From Cloacimonetes bacterium UBA5456 (GTDB lineage Bacteria > Cloacimonadota > Cloacimonadia > Cloacimonadales > Cloacimonadaceae), in the NCBI GenBank assembly GCA_002427325.1, contig DIQS01000001.1:1-10675 (forward strand): a stretch of 10,675 nt of DNA. The letters run 5' to 3'. Numbering within the stretch: the first letter of the stretch is position 1; each line of letters begins with the position of its first letter. Positions 1 to 6,710 of this stretch are shown here, in pieces. The position numbers were made by a program, and so were the translations under genes. The notes beneath the pieces are model-generated. The model worked only from the letters and a program-made list of their open reading frames with translations, searched no databases and was not told where the DNA came from.

Positions 1-219
1 GGCGACCCATGCGAAAGCTATAATATAATGTATCTTAGCTATCTTTTTATGAATGACTATTATTTTGCATATTTTTATGTGATTTTAAGTGGAAGCCAGT
101 GATTTGTAGTTTTTTTGATGAATAAATATAAACTCAAGATATTCTTTTGAAGTGCTGAACCAATGTTTTGCTCCAGAGCTTGAGCTACTATCCAAAAGCC
201 AAGGTTCAGAAATCAGATA

Positions 220-1248
220 TTAACTAAGTTTGTATAGAATGAAATTTAACAAAGACTCGGGCAGATAGGTTCTCAGTTGCAAGATGAGCAGCTTATCCTC
301 AAATTCGGGCAGGAGTTTAACGGCATCTTTCGCCGTGCAGAGGAGATAATCTGCATCGCGTGCGCGGATTTGGTCTCTAATCTCATCCGATGAAAAGTCT
401 TGATGATCCGCAAAGAGCATCTCGTTTTGCCAGCTTATGCCCAGTGCCTGTGCCCCTCTTTTGAAAGAGCGGGGATCGGCTATGCCGCAAAGCAGAGTAA
501 TCCTCTTATCTTGCAGGCTGACAGGGTCAATTTCCTCACCTTTATGGATGATGCTATCATTTGTGCTGTGAACTTCAAAGAATGCGTCCGTGCGCTCTTG
601 TAGCTTTAGTTTCAGTTTGAGATTCGGCTCGTTCATCGGCTTGTGGTGAAAGATTATGATGCAATCCTTGTCGATTGCCGAAAGGTTTTCACGCAGATAT
701 CCGGCGGGGATGATGAAGCCATTGCCCAAGCCGGTCTCGCTGTCAAAAACAAGGATATCTATATCGCGCTGAACCTTGAGATGTTGGAAGGCGTCATCGA
801 GGATAACGGTGTCGATTTCTAAGTTTTCGGCAAAGTGAAGCGTGCGTTGGCGATCACGTCCGCAGATCACGGGGATGCCGAGGAGAGCTCGCGCGGCTTC
901 GATTGCTTCATCACCGGCTTTTGGGGAGATTCTTTCGAGAGTTCCGTCCGAGATCAGGGTAGCCCCTTCTTCAATGGCAGATTTATAGCCTCGGGATGAA
1001 TATAAGACCTTCATGCCTCGTTCTTTGAGGGCAAGAGCCAAAGCGATGGAGACGGGCGTCTTGCCGCTGCCTCCCATGCTGAGATTGCCGACGCTGATTA
1101 CCTTGCAAGTGGATTTGTATCCCTTGCCGGAGAGTAATCTGCGTCTGACAAACATATATGAGGCATAGGCAAGAGACGCCGGCCAAAGAAGATAGCTGAG
1201 TCCCGAGCGGGACATTAAATGTTTTTGAGCAAAAGCCTCTTTATTCAC
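220..1248 (-). CDS. lpxK: Tetraacyldisaccharide 4'-kinase (lipid A 4'-kinase)
   Basis: LpxK transfers the gamma-phosphate of ATP to the 4' position of the tetraacyl disaccharide precursor, giving lipid IVA, on the cytoplasmic face of the inner membrane. The 342-residue length is normal for the family. Visible features in order: a hydrophobic membrane-anchoring stretch (about 17-36), the P-loop GGSGKTP (59-65) preceded by ISVGN, SRGY (85-88), GDE (112-114), ILDDAFQH (149-156; many homologues have DDGFQ here), CGIADP (254-259), DHQDF (281-285) and TAKDAVK (305-311). The start codon is GTG at 1248, inside the end of the upstream receiver gene (8-nt overlap), which suggests translational coupling. 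No strong Shine-Dalgarno is seen. An in-frame ATG at 1215 is a less likely alternative because it also lacks a ribosome binding site. It is the last gene of the four-gene run. Identification is secure and implies a lipopolysaccharide- or lipid A-bearing outer membrane. Confidence 0.96.
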   Translation of the reverse strand: MNKEAFAQKHLMSRSGLSYLLWPASLAYASYMFVRRRLLSGKGYKSTCKVISVGNLSMGGSGKTPVSIALALALKERGMKVLYSSRGYKSAIEEGATLISDGTLERISPKAGDEAIEAARALLGIPVICGRDRQRTLHFAENLEIDTVILDDAFQHLKVQRDIDILVFDSETGLGNGFIIPAGYLRENLSAIDKDCIIIFHHKPMNEPNLKLKLKLQERTDAFFEVHSTNDSIIHKGEEIDPVSLQDKRITLLCGIADPRSFKRGAQALGISWQNEMLFADHQDFSSDEIRDQIRARDADYLLCTAKDAVKLLPEFEDKLLILQLRTYLPESLLNFILYKLS

Positions 1249-1621
1249 GTTCGCTGAGCTTTTTATCGATCAAAGCAATGAGTTTATCGATGTCAAAGGG
1301 CTTAAATATCACATCTTTGAGCCCATCGACTTTGGCGCGCACGAGGACGTGGTTGGGATCATAACCAAAGCCCGTCATCATAATCACGGGGATATTGGGG
1401 TCATAATCTTTCACGCGCCCAAAGAGATCATATCCGTCCATATCCGGCATGGCGATATCGGTGAGCACGAGGTTGATGCGCCCGCTGAGCAAGAGTTGCA
1501 GAGCACCAAAGCCATTACCGAAAGCCTGAACATCCCAGTCAGGACGCAAGGCTTGCAGCTCATAACGAAGGTTTTCTAAAAGTTCCGGCTCGTCGTCAAC
1601 AATACAGATAAGCGGCTTCAT
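1241..1621 (-). CDS. Single-domain response regulator (CheY-like receiver)
   Basis: This 126-residue protein is a receiver domain with nothing attached. The phosphorylation apparatus is complete: acidic pair D9-D10, phospho-acceptor D55 in LVLTDIAMPDMDG, T83 in MMTG and K107 in the FKPF motif. It should accept phosphate from a histidine kinase, but there is no DNA-binding, cyclase or other output domain and no kinase gene in the window. The partner therefore cannot be inferred. It is embedded between purC and lpxK: its ATG overlaps the purC stop as ATGA (4 nt), and its stop overlaps the lpxK GTG by 8 nt. An AAAGGA ribosome binding site about 7 nt upstream supports the start. It could be a phosphorelay intermediate or act by protein-protein contact, as CheY and Spo0F do; both are inference. 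Confidence 0.93.
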   Translation of the reverse strand: MKPLICIVDDEPELLENLRYELQALRPDWDVQAFGNGFGALQLLLSGRINLVLTDIAMPDMDGYDLFGRVKDYDPNIPVIMMTGFGYDPNHVLVRAKVDGLKDVIFKPFDIDKLIALIDKKLSERE

Positions 1622-2502
1622 GATAGGTCCTTTCCGGTGATGATTTTGTGGGCAACGAGATATTTGTCGCGGGTTTTCATGATGATTTCTTCGGGTAGTT
1701 TGGGTGCGGGAGGATTCTTATCCCAGCCGCTTTGGGTGAGGAAATCGCGGATATATTGTTTATCAAAGCTATTAGGGCTTTTGCCGATCTGATAGCTTTC
1801 GATCTCCCAAAAGCGGGAGGAGTCGGGGGTGAGGCATTCATCAATGAGCATGATTTCACCGCCGATGACGCCAAATTCAAACTTGGTATCGGCGAGGATG
1901 ATGCCTTCTTTCAAGAGAAGATCGTGGGCATAATTATAGAGTTCTAAGGATTTATCCTTGATGAAGCGACCAATCCATTCATCCATGTGTTGGAGCATAT
2001 CGCGGTAGGAGATATTGATGTCGTGCCCGCTTTCTGCCTTGGTGGAAGGCGTGAAAAGCGGCTTGGGAAACTTCTGACTTTCCTGGAGTTCTTCAGCGAT
2101 CATCATTCCGCCAACCGTGTTTGTGCGGCGATATTCGCTCCATGCCGAGCCGCTGATATAGCCGCGCACGATGCATTCAAAGGGGATGACGCGTGTCTTT
2201 TTCACGAGCATCGAGCGTCCGCGAAGCTGCTCTTCAAAGGGTTGCAGCTCCTCTGGATAATCGGCGATATCATCGCTGATAAAGTGATTTGGCACGATGT
2301 CTTTGGTGGATTTAAAAAAGTGGGCAGAGATTTGGTTGAGAATCTTACCCTTATCCGGGATAATGTCGTCGAAAACAACATCGAAGGCGGAGATTCGATC
2401 GCTGGTGACGATGAGCATTGTGTCGCCCAAGTCATACAGTTCACGAACCTTACCTTGCTTGACTGCTTTCACGATACTGAGGTTTTCAAGCTTTTGAGGC
2501 AT
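1618..2502 (-). CDS. purC: SAICAR synthetase (phosphoribosylaminoimidazole-succinocarboxamide synthase)
   Basis: PurC condenses CAIR with aspartate using ATP to give SAICAR, a step of de novo purine synthesis in the cytosol. At 294 residues it is the longer form (yeast Ade1-like) rather than the roughly 237-residue E. coli form. Family motifs seen: GKVRELYD (17-24), SDRISAFD (34-41), the signature VIPFECIVRGYISGS (105-119), the second signature LADTKFEFG (203-211) and DECLTPDSSRFW (221-232). The ATG at 2502 is preceded by AAGGGAG about 8 nt upstream, inside the end of the preceding gene (17-nt overlap). Its TGA overlaps the ATG of the receiver gene. No other purine gene is visible nearby, so purC sits here outside a pur cluster. 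No frameshift or missing motif was noticed. Confidence 0.97.
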   Translation of the reverse strand: MPQKLENLSIVKAVKQGKVRELYDLGDTMLIVTSDRISAFDVVFDDIIPDKGKILNQISAHFFKSTKDIVPNHFISDDIADYPEELQPFEEQLRGRSMLVKKTRVIPFECIVRGYISGSAWSEYRRTNTVGGMMIAEELQESQKFPKPLFTPSTKAESGHDINISYRDMLQHMDEWIGRFIKDKSLELYNYAHDLLLKEGIILADTKFEFGVIGGEIMLIDECLTPDSSRFWEIESYQIGKSPNSFDKQYIRDFLTQSGWDKNPPAPKLPEEIIMKTRDKYLVAHKIITGKDLS

Positions 2503-3442
2503 TATTTAGCTCCCTTATATAATCATATATTATTTTCATTTCATCACATTTTGATAGAGGCAAGGCAAGGGTTTCATTCGGGCGATATTCCGGGGAATCT
2601 GCGGGGAAGTGGTAATATCGCGAGCCCAGTCTTGCTTCCAAAAGCTGTCCATTGCGGATCAATAGATCATCATTCTCAAAGTTCAAATCTTTTGCGACAT
2701 ATAGGAAATTCAGCCAATCACGATAGTCGCTGAGGAGTTCAATCTCATCGTTTAAAAGGTCCGCTTTGATGAATTCCAGATCGTTAAAATAGCTGTCCCG
2801 CTCTTTTTGCAGCATCTCGAGAACTCCATTGTTGGGGTGCATCCAAGCTTCTTTGAGGAGGCTATCCAGCTTGTCTAAATCGTGCACGCTCTTACTTTCT
2901 TTGGAAGGATTCAGCACCAGACACCAGCCGCGGCAGACATCGCGGTCAAACTTGTCGCAAGGATAGCTGCCCGTCTCGCAATGAGGCAATTTCAAGGTGC
3001 GCGAGATGGTATCCATCATCTCGGCGAGGAAGAATCTGCTGCGGAAGGGACCGATGTATTGCCAATCGTCATTGGTGTGCTCTTCGATGCTCACGAAGGG
3101 GAAACGGTGGCTATCAATGCCGAGATAGACATAGTTTTCCCAAGGCACAATGCGGTTTTGATATTCCGGTGCATTGTCCGAAACAAAGCTTTTTTGCAAG
3201 ATGAGGGCGGCGAAGCTGCTCTCCAATGTTTCATAGGAAAGAAAGTTTGCCCGCTGCATCATCTCGGCGATGAGCTTATCATCTTGGGTGCGCTGGGAAA
3301 AGGTGTTGAGCCGACCTAAGAGGCGTGCGCTTATTCCCGAATATAGCGGTTTCTCATCCTCGGCGAGGACATAGAAGACCCAGCCTTTGGGAAGCCCTAA
3401 GGAATTGAAGTCTGTGTTTTTATCAATTTGTCTGCTAATCAT
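2486..3442 (-). CDS. UvrC N-terminal-half-like protein with degenerate GIY-YIG domain, Cys4 motif and UVR motif
   Basis: This 318-residue protein aligns by eye with the first half of excinuclease UvrC and lacks UvrC's C-terminal RNase H-like nuclease and helix-hairpin-helix domains. Region 20-97 is GIY-YIG-like: Y24 matches the GIY tyrosine, Y34-S-G36 matches YIG and R44 matches the conserved arginine. However, the metal-binding glutamate is Q83 (in AALILQKSF), the usual asparagine is Q95, and the lysine after YIG is I37. Next comes a UvrC-like YIGPFRSR segment (129-136). The cysteines C155, C162, C170 and C174 follow; the last three have the 8- and 4-residue spacing of the UvrC cluster-binding cysteines. 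A UVR-like helix pair is seen at about 205-238 (LEFIKADLLNDEIELL). The ATG at 3442 has no clear ribosome binding site. The protein is probably not an active GIY-YIG nuclease; a DNA-repair or UvrB-binding role is inference. A Cho-like protein is the alternative, but the lost glutamate argues against it. Confidence 0.75.
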   Translation of the reverse strand: MISRQIDKNTDFNSLGLPKGWVFYVLAEDEKPLYSGISARLLGRLNTFSQRTQDDKLIAEMMQRANFLSYETLESSFAALILQKSFVSDNAPEYQNRIVPWENYVYLGIDSHRFPFVSIEEHTNDDWQYIGPFRSRFFLAEMMDTISRTLKLPHCETGSYPCDKFDRDVCRGWCLVLNPSKESKSVHDLDKLDSLLKEAWMHPNNGVLEMLQKERDSYFNDLEFIKADLLNDEIELLSDYRDWLNFLYVAKDLNFENDDLLIRNGQLLEARLGSRYYHFPADSPEYRPNETLALPLSKCDEMKIIYDYIRELNNASKA

Positions 3443-3448
3443 AAAGCC

Positions 3449-3476
3449 AATCTAATTTATTTTTGAGATATGTCAA
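3449..3476 (-). promoter_or_regulatory. Candidate promoter for the UvrC-like/purC/receiver/lpxK run
   Basis: In the 56-nt gap after potC, minus-strand sense shows a perfect TTGACA (3476-3471), a 16-nt spacer and TAGATT (3454-3449), matching four of six bases of the -10 consensus. Only six bases separate this -10 from the ATG at 3442, so transcription from it would give an almost leaderless mRNA. That fits the absence of a ribosome binding site before this gene. Read-through from potC is the alternative, since I see no terminator in the gap. Confidence 0.4.
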
Positions 3477-3498
3477 AGATTTTAGTTGCACGTTCCAC

Positions 3499-4296
3499 TC
3501 ACATTGCTGTTACGATGATCTTTCGGATGCGTTTTGTGAGCAACACAAGCAGCAAAGTAAAGCCGATCATCAGGGTGGAAAGTGCGTTGATCGTGGTAAT
3601 CGTACCGCGACGGATGGTGCCTTCCACATAGATGGGCAGGGTGTCAAATCCGCGTCCGGAGGTAAAGAAAGTGATGATAAAATCATCAATAGAAAGAGTG
3701 AAAGAAAGCAGTGCCGCAGCAATGATCCCCGGCATCATCAGGGGAAACTTGATCTTCCAAAAGATATAAGAAGGGCGTGCACCGAGATCGGCAGCGGCTT
3801 CGACCAGTGAGTAGTCAAAACCTTCCAGCCGAGATTGGATCACGATCGCCGTATAGGAGACGCAAAAAGTGATGTGGGCGATGAGAACGGTGAACATTCC
3901 GGTATTCACGCGGGTGAAATTAAAGAGCAGCGCCAGCGAGACGCCCATAAGTATGTCCGGGATCATCAAAGGGGTATAGATCAGCGCCAAGACGCCCTTG
4001 CGTCCCGAGAATTTCTTGTTCTCCAGCCCTAAAGCGGTGAGTATGCCCAGCGCGGTTGAAATGAGTGTGCTAAGTCCAGCGATGATCATAGTGTTCCAAA
4101 ACGCCTCTTGAATGGCTTTATTTTGGGAAAGCTGCTGATAGTATTTGAGCGTGAAACCTTGCCAGCCGGTGACTATCCTCGCATCATTGAAACTAAAGAT
4201 GATCAGGATGAGGATCGGGATATACAAAAATGCCATCACGAGGCTAAAGACGGTGAGATTCATCCCCTCAAAGAAGCGTGTTCTCAGTGGTTTCAT
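3499..4296 (-). CDS. potC: Spermidine/putrescine-type ABC transporter permease PotC
   Basis: This is the second inner-membrane permease of a polyamine-type importer; 265 residues is the usual PotC length. The first transmembrane segment (about 15-36) is followed by an FSFNDAR loop typical of PotC. Further hydrophobic segments lie at about 66-90, 103-126, 134-154, 189-212 and 238-255. The EAA loop that docks on the ATPase spans about 165-190 (VEAAADLGA then KFPLMMPG). The stretch FTLSIDDFIITFF (199-211) is characteristic of PotC-type proteins. The start is ATG at 4296, sharing one base with the potB stop (TGATG). An AGGAGG ribosome binding site lies about 8 nt upstream within potB. No potD substrate-binding protein follows: the next gene, 56 nt downstream, is unrelated. 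Substrate specificity cannot be read from a permease alone, so polyamine uptake is a family-level inference. Confidence 0.9.
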   Translation of the reverse strand: MKPLRTRFFEGMNLTVFSLVMAFLYIPILILIIFSFNDARIVTGWQGFTLKYYQQLSQNKAIQEAFWNTMIIAGLSTLISTALGILTALGLENKKFSGRKGVLALIYTPLMIPDILMGVSLALLFNFTRVNTGMFTVLIAHITFCVSYTAIVIQSRLEGFDYSLVEAAADLGARPSYIFWKIKFPLMMPGIIAAALLSFTLSIDDFIITFFTSGRGFDTLPIYVEGTIRRGTITTINALSTLMIGFTLLLVLLTKRIRKIIVTAM

Positions 4297-5177
4297 CAGT
4301 ATTGCCTCCTGCGTTTGTGGTGCCTATACAAGCCATAAAAGATGAGTAGCATCAGGGTAACCAATAAGAGCAAGGTGAGCGAAAGAGCGGACGCCATAGG
4401 CCAATTTCGAGGGATGTTCTTGATCTTATAGGTGATGATTTGCCCCACATATAAAGACTTTTGATTTCCTACCAGTTGGGGGATTAGATATGCGCCCAAG
4501 GAGGGGATGAAGACGAGGATTGTTCCCGCAAATATGCCTTCGACAGAGAGGGGGAGAGTGATCCGGAAAAAGGCTTTGACTTCGTTTGCGCCGAGGTCCA
4601 TCGCCGCTTGTAGAAGCGTGAAATCCAGCTTTTCAAGAACGCTGTATAGGGGCAAAATCATGTAGGGGAGATAGACATAGACCATCACCAAGATCACCGC
4701 CAAGTCCGTTCTCAAGATCTCAATCGGCTGGGAGATCAAGCCTGTTCCCATCAACATCTGATTCATCACCCCGCTATAGGAGAGGAATATGCGCCAGGAA
4801 AAGATGCGGATGATGAGATTTGTCCAAAATGGGATGATGATGAAGATGAGCAGGATGTTTTTGAGTGCTTCCTTGGCGCGTGCGATGTAATATGCCACGG
4901 GAAAACCTAAGAGGATGCAGAGGATGGTGGTGTATAATGCCAGCTTGAAGGACTGGAAAAAGCTCTTGAAATAGCCGCCGCTGATGACCTGTCGATAGGC
5001 ATCGAGGGAGACTTCAAATTTCACGTCATAGGTGTCCGGAGTGAGGAAGCTGTAGATGATGACGATGAGATAGGGGATGAGGAAGAAAACGCTTAACCAA
5101 ATCACAGTGGGGAGGCTGAGCAACCAACTGCTGCGATTGCTCTTTTTTTCCAGCACCGCTTCGCGTGAAGCCGACAT
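4296..5177 (-). CDS. potB: Spermidine/putrescine-type ABC transporter permease PotB
   Basis: This 293-residue inner-membrane permease pairs with PotC. A short charged cytoplasmic N-terminus precedes transmembrane segment 1 (about 22-44). Others lie at about 76-98, 106-126, 158-180, 213-236 and 264-284, giving the six expected of the family. The EAA loop is at about 190-211 (LLQAAMDLGA then ITLPLS). It ends in a basic cytoplasmic tail rich in Arg, His and Lys. The ATG at 5177 overlaps the potA stop by one base (TGATG), with a GGAG ribosome binding site about 9 nt upstream. It overlaps potC by one base at its other end. These reinitiation-type junctions fit stoichiometric production of an A2BC complex. 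The role is clear; the exact substrate (putrescine, spermidine or another cationic compound) is not. Confidence 0.9.
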   Translation of the reverse strand: MSASREAVLEKKSNRSSWLLSLPTVIWLSVFFLIPYLIVIIYSFLTPDTYDVKFEVSLDAYRQVISGGYFKSFFQSFKLALYTTILCILLGFPVAYYIARAKEALKNILLIFIIIPFWTNLIIRIFSWRIFLSYSGVMNQMLMGTGLISQPIEILRTDLAVILVMVYVYLPYMILPLYSVLEKLDFTLLQAAMDLGANEVKAFFRITLPLSVEGIFAGTILVFIPSLGAYLIPQLVGNQKSLYVGQIITYKIKNIPRNWPMASALSLTLLLLVTLMLLIFYGLYRHHKRRRQY

Positions 5178-6355
5178 CAGCTTTTGCTCCGTTTGAGATA
5201 TCTACGCATGCCGCTAACTTCGTCGAACTCTTCGGCTTCGGAGATGTCAAGGTCTTTGACTTCTATCTGCCAAGTGTCTGAATCATGCCAAAATAGCCAG
5301 ACTTCTTCTTCCCAGTCGGGTGCTTGGTCGTCGAAATAAACTCGTTTGTGTTGAGAGAATACGCGAAATTTGAGCTGACCGACGCGAACGATGTATTGCG
5401 TGTGCGTTCCTAAATAGAGGATGTCTTCGATCACGCCTTTGATGAAGTTGATGTCATCTTGTTCCCTAGGTTTGTTGCGAGAGATGGCGATCTTCTCCGG
5501 CCTCAAACTCAGCATGACTTGTTCGCCTACTTCCGGCGCATATTGGAAACTGGAATCTATGTCAAAGAAATTGCCTTCGCCATCGGGACAATTTAGCTCC
5601 AAATAGTCTTCGTGAACGGTTGTCACTTCCCCGCGAATCATGTTTGTGTCACCGATGAAATAGGCGGAAAAGATGCTGGCGGGACGCTCGTAGATGTCGT
5701 CCGGCGGGCCGGATTGCACGATCCTGCCGTTGTTCATCACGGCAAGACGGTCCGAGATGCTCATGGCTTCGCTTTGATCGTGGGTGACATAGATGAAGGT
5801 GATGCCCACGGCGTCGTGGATATTCATGAGTTCTATCAGCATGTGTTGGCGCAATTTGAGGTCTAAGGCGGCAAGCGGCTCGTCAAGAAGCAGAACACGA
5901 GGATTATTTATCAAAGCGCGGGCGATTGCGATGCGTTGCTTTTGTCCGCCGGAGATCTGATTGGGGGACTTTTCTGCTTGATCCTGCATTTTGACCAATT
6001 TGAGCATCTCATGAACTCTGTCGCGAATTTCGGCTTTGGGAACCTTTTTTACGAGCAAACCAAAGGCGACGTTGTCATAGAGACTCATGTGGGGAAAGAG
6101 TGAATAGTTTTGAAAGATGGTGTTTACTTCACGTTTATACGGTGCTTGATGGGTGATATCGGTTTGACCGAGCATGATTGAGCCATCCGTGGGCATCTCA
6201 AATCCGGCAATCATTCTCAGAAGCGTAGTTTTGCCGCAGCCGCTGGGACCCAAGAAAGAAAAGAGCTCACCGCTGTTGATGGTGAGGCTGACATCGTCCA
6301 CCGCACGAAAGCTGCCAAAGTCTTTGCTGACATTCTTTAAAATAATATCTGCCAA
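5177..6355 (-). CDS. potA: Spermidine/putrescine-type ABC transporter ATP-binding protein PotA (TTG start)
   Basis: This is the cytoplasmic ATPase that powers the PotBC channel; 392 residues is close to E. coli PotA. Nucleotide-binding motifs are complete: Walker A GPSGCGKTT (36-44), Q-loop Q82, signature SGGQKQR (135-141), Walker B VLLLDEP (154-160) with catalytic E159, and switch histidine H192. The FIGDTNMIRG boundary (233-242) leads into a C-terminal regulatory TOBE-like region (about 243-375) containing LSLRPEKI. The first codon is TTG at 6355. A GAGGA ribosome binding site about 8 nt upstream and a conserved N-terminus (ADIILKNVSKDFG) support it, and the next in-frame Met (residue 54) lies beyond Walker A. 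It heads the potABC unit. A terminator and a possible promoter lie upstream, so it is probably transcribed independently of the secreted deiminase gene. Confidence 0.94.
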   Translation of the reverse strand: MADIILKNVSKDFGSFRAVDDVSLTINSGELFSFLGPSGCGKTTLLRMIAGFEMPTDGSIMLGQTDITHQAPYKREVNTIFQNYSLFPHMSLYDNVAFGLLVKKVPKAEIRDRVHEMLKLVKMQDQAEKSPNQISGGQKQRIAIARALINNPRVLLLDEPLAALDLKLRQHMLIELMNIHDAVGITFIYVTHDQSEAMSISDRLAVMNNGRIVQSGPPDDIYERPASIFSAYFIGDTNMIRGEVTTVHEDYLELNCPDGEGNFFDIDSSFQYAPEVGEQVMLSLRPEKIAISRNKPREQDDINFIKGVIEDILYLGTHTQYIVRVGQLKFRVFSQHKRVYFDDQAPDWEEEVWLFWHDSDTWQIEVKDLDISEAEEFDEVSGMRRYLKRSKS

Positions 6356-6428
6356 TTCTTTCCTCGTTCATATTTTATTTCAGCCGAGGGATATATTTGC
6401 CTCAAATAACACTCAGCCTTTATAGTAT

Positions 6429-6457
6429 CAAATTTATTGAGACTGTATATTAGTCAA
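6429..6457 (-). promoter_or_regulatory. Candidate potABC promoter
   Basis: In minus-strand sense TTGACT (6457-6452) is followed 15 nt later by TAAATTTG (6436-6429). The second element fits the Bacteroidetes-type -7 consensus TAnnTTTG, with TTG as the -33 element and 18 nt between TTG and that box. The sequence GATACTATAAA just downstream offers a sigma70-like -10 alternative, but its spacing from TTGACT is too long. The site lies between the terminator and the potA start, leaving a leader of about 65-70 nt. The call is by eye and the promoter class used by this organism is unknown. Confidence 0.4.
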
Positions 6458-6548
6458 GAGATTAGTTAAGTGGGAGAGTTGCTTGTTCAAAGCGGAGGAA
6501 ATTTCTGAGCAAAGCATAGGCAAAAAAGGCTGTCATAAAATCGTGGGC

Positions 6549-6589
6549 AAAAAAATACAGTGGGGAATACCGGGGAGGTATCCCCACTG
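6549..6589 (-). terminator. Rho-independent terminator downstream of the PPAD-like gene
   Basis: An inverted repeat pairs 6558-6571 (CAGTGGGGAATACC) with 6577-6589 (GGTATCCCCACTG), giving 13 base pairs with one bulged A and a five-base loop. In minus-strand sense it is followed by UA and then seven U (complement of 6549-6555). It lies about 120 nt beyond the deiminase stop and about 190 nt before potA, so the deiminase mRNA would have a fairly long 3' tail. It should insulate potABC from deiminase transcription. Confidence 0.88.
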
Positions 6590-6710
6590 CTCGGAGGGCA
6601 TTCTATGTAGGGTCTGTAGGCTGTTTACAAGGTGGTAAAAAGCGGTTTTCTTGTCAAGGGAAAAGTGATGATTATTTTCAATCTCACTATGGAAACATTT
6701 CCACAGTTGC

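Larger units (their letters stand above)
6356..6710. other. Intergenic region between the PPAD-like gene and potA
   Basis: This 355-nt stretch has no convincing reading frame on either strand. Next to the deiminase stop is a small palindrome (6690-6703, TGGAAA-CA-TTTCCA). Then come the strong terminator, the possible potA promoter and the potA ribosome binding site (GAGGA). The remaining part, 6600-6685, shows nothing I can interpret. I found no clear riboswitch or small RNA gene. Confidence 0.6.

Noticed and set aside
1..219. Region downstream of lpxK as a terminator or RNA gene
   Set aside because: AT-rich with only short, weak inverted repeats (for example TGAACC/GGTTCA about 40 nt apart) and no stem followed by a U-run in the minus direction; no supported gene.
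1987..2733. Plus-strand open frame of 248 codons
   Set aside because: It lies antisense to purC and the UvrC-like gene, both strongly supported by motifs. Its translation shows no recognisable domain and no ribosome binding site context.
6690..6703. Short palindrome TGGAAA-CA-TTTCCA next to the deiminase stop as a terminator
   Set aside because: Six AT-rich pairs around a two-base loop with no following U-run; the much stronger hairpin at 6549-6589 is the better terminator.
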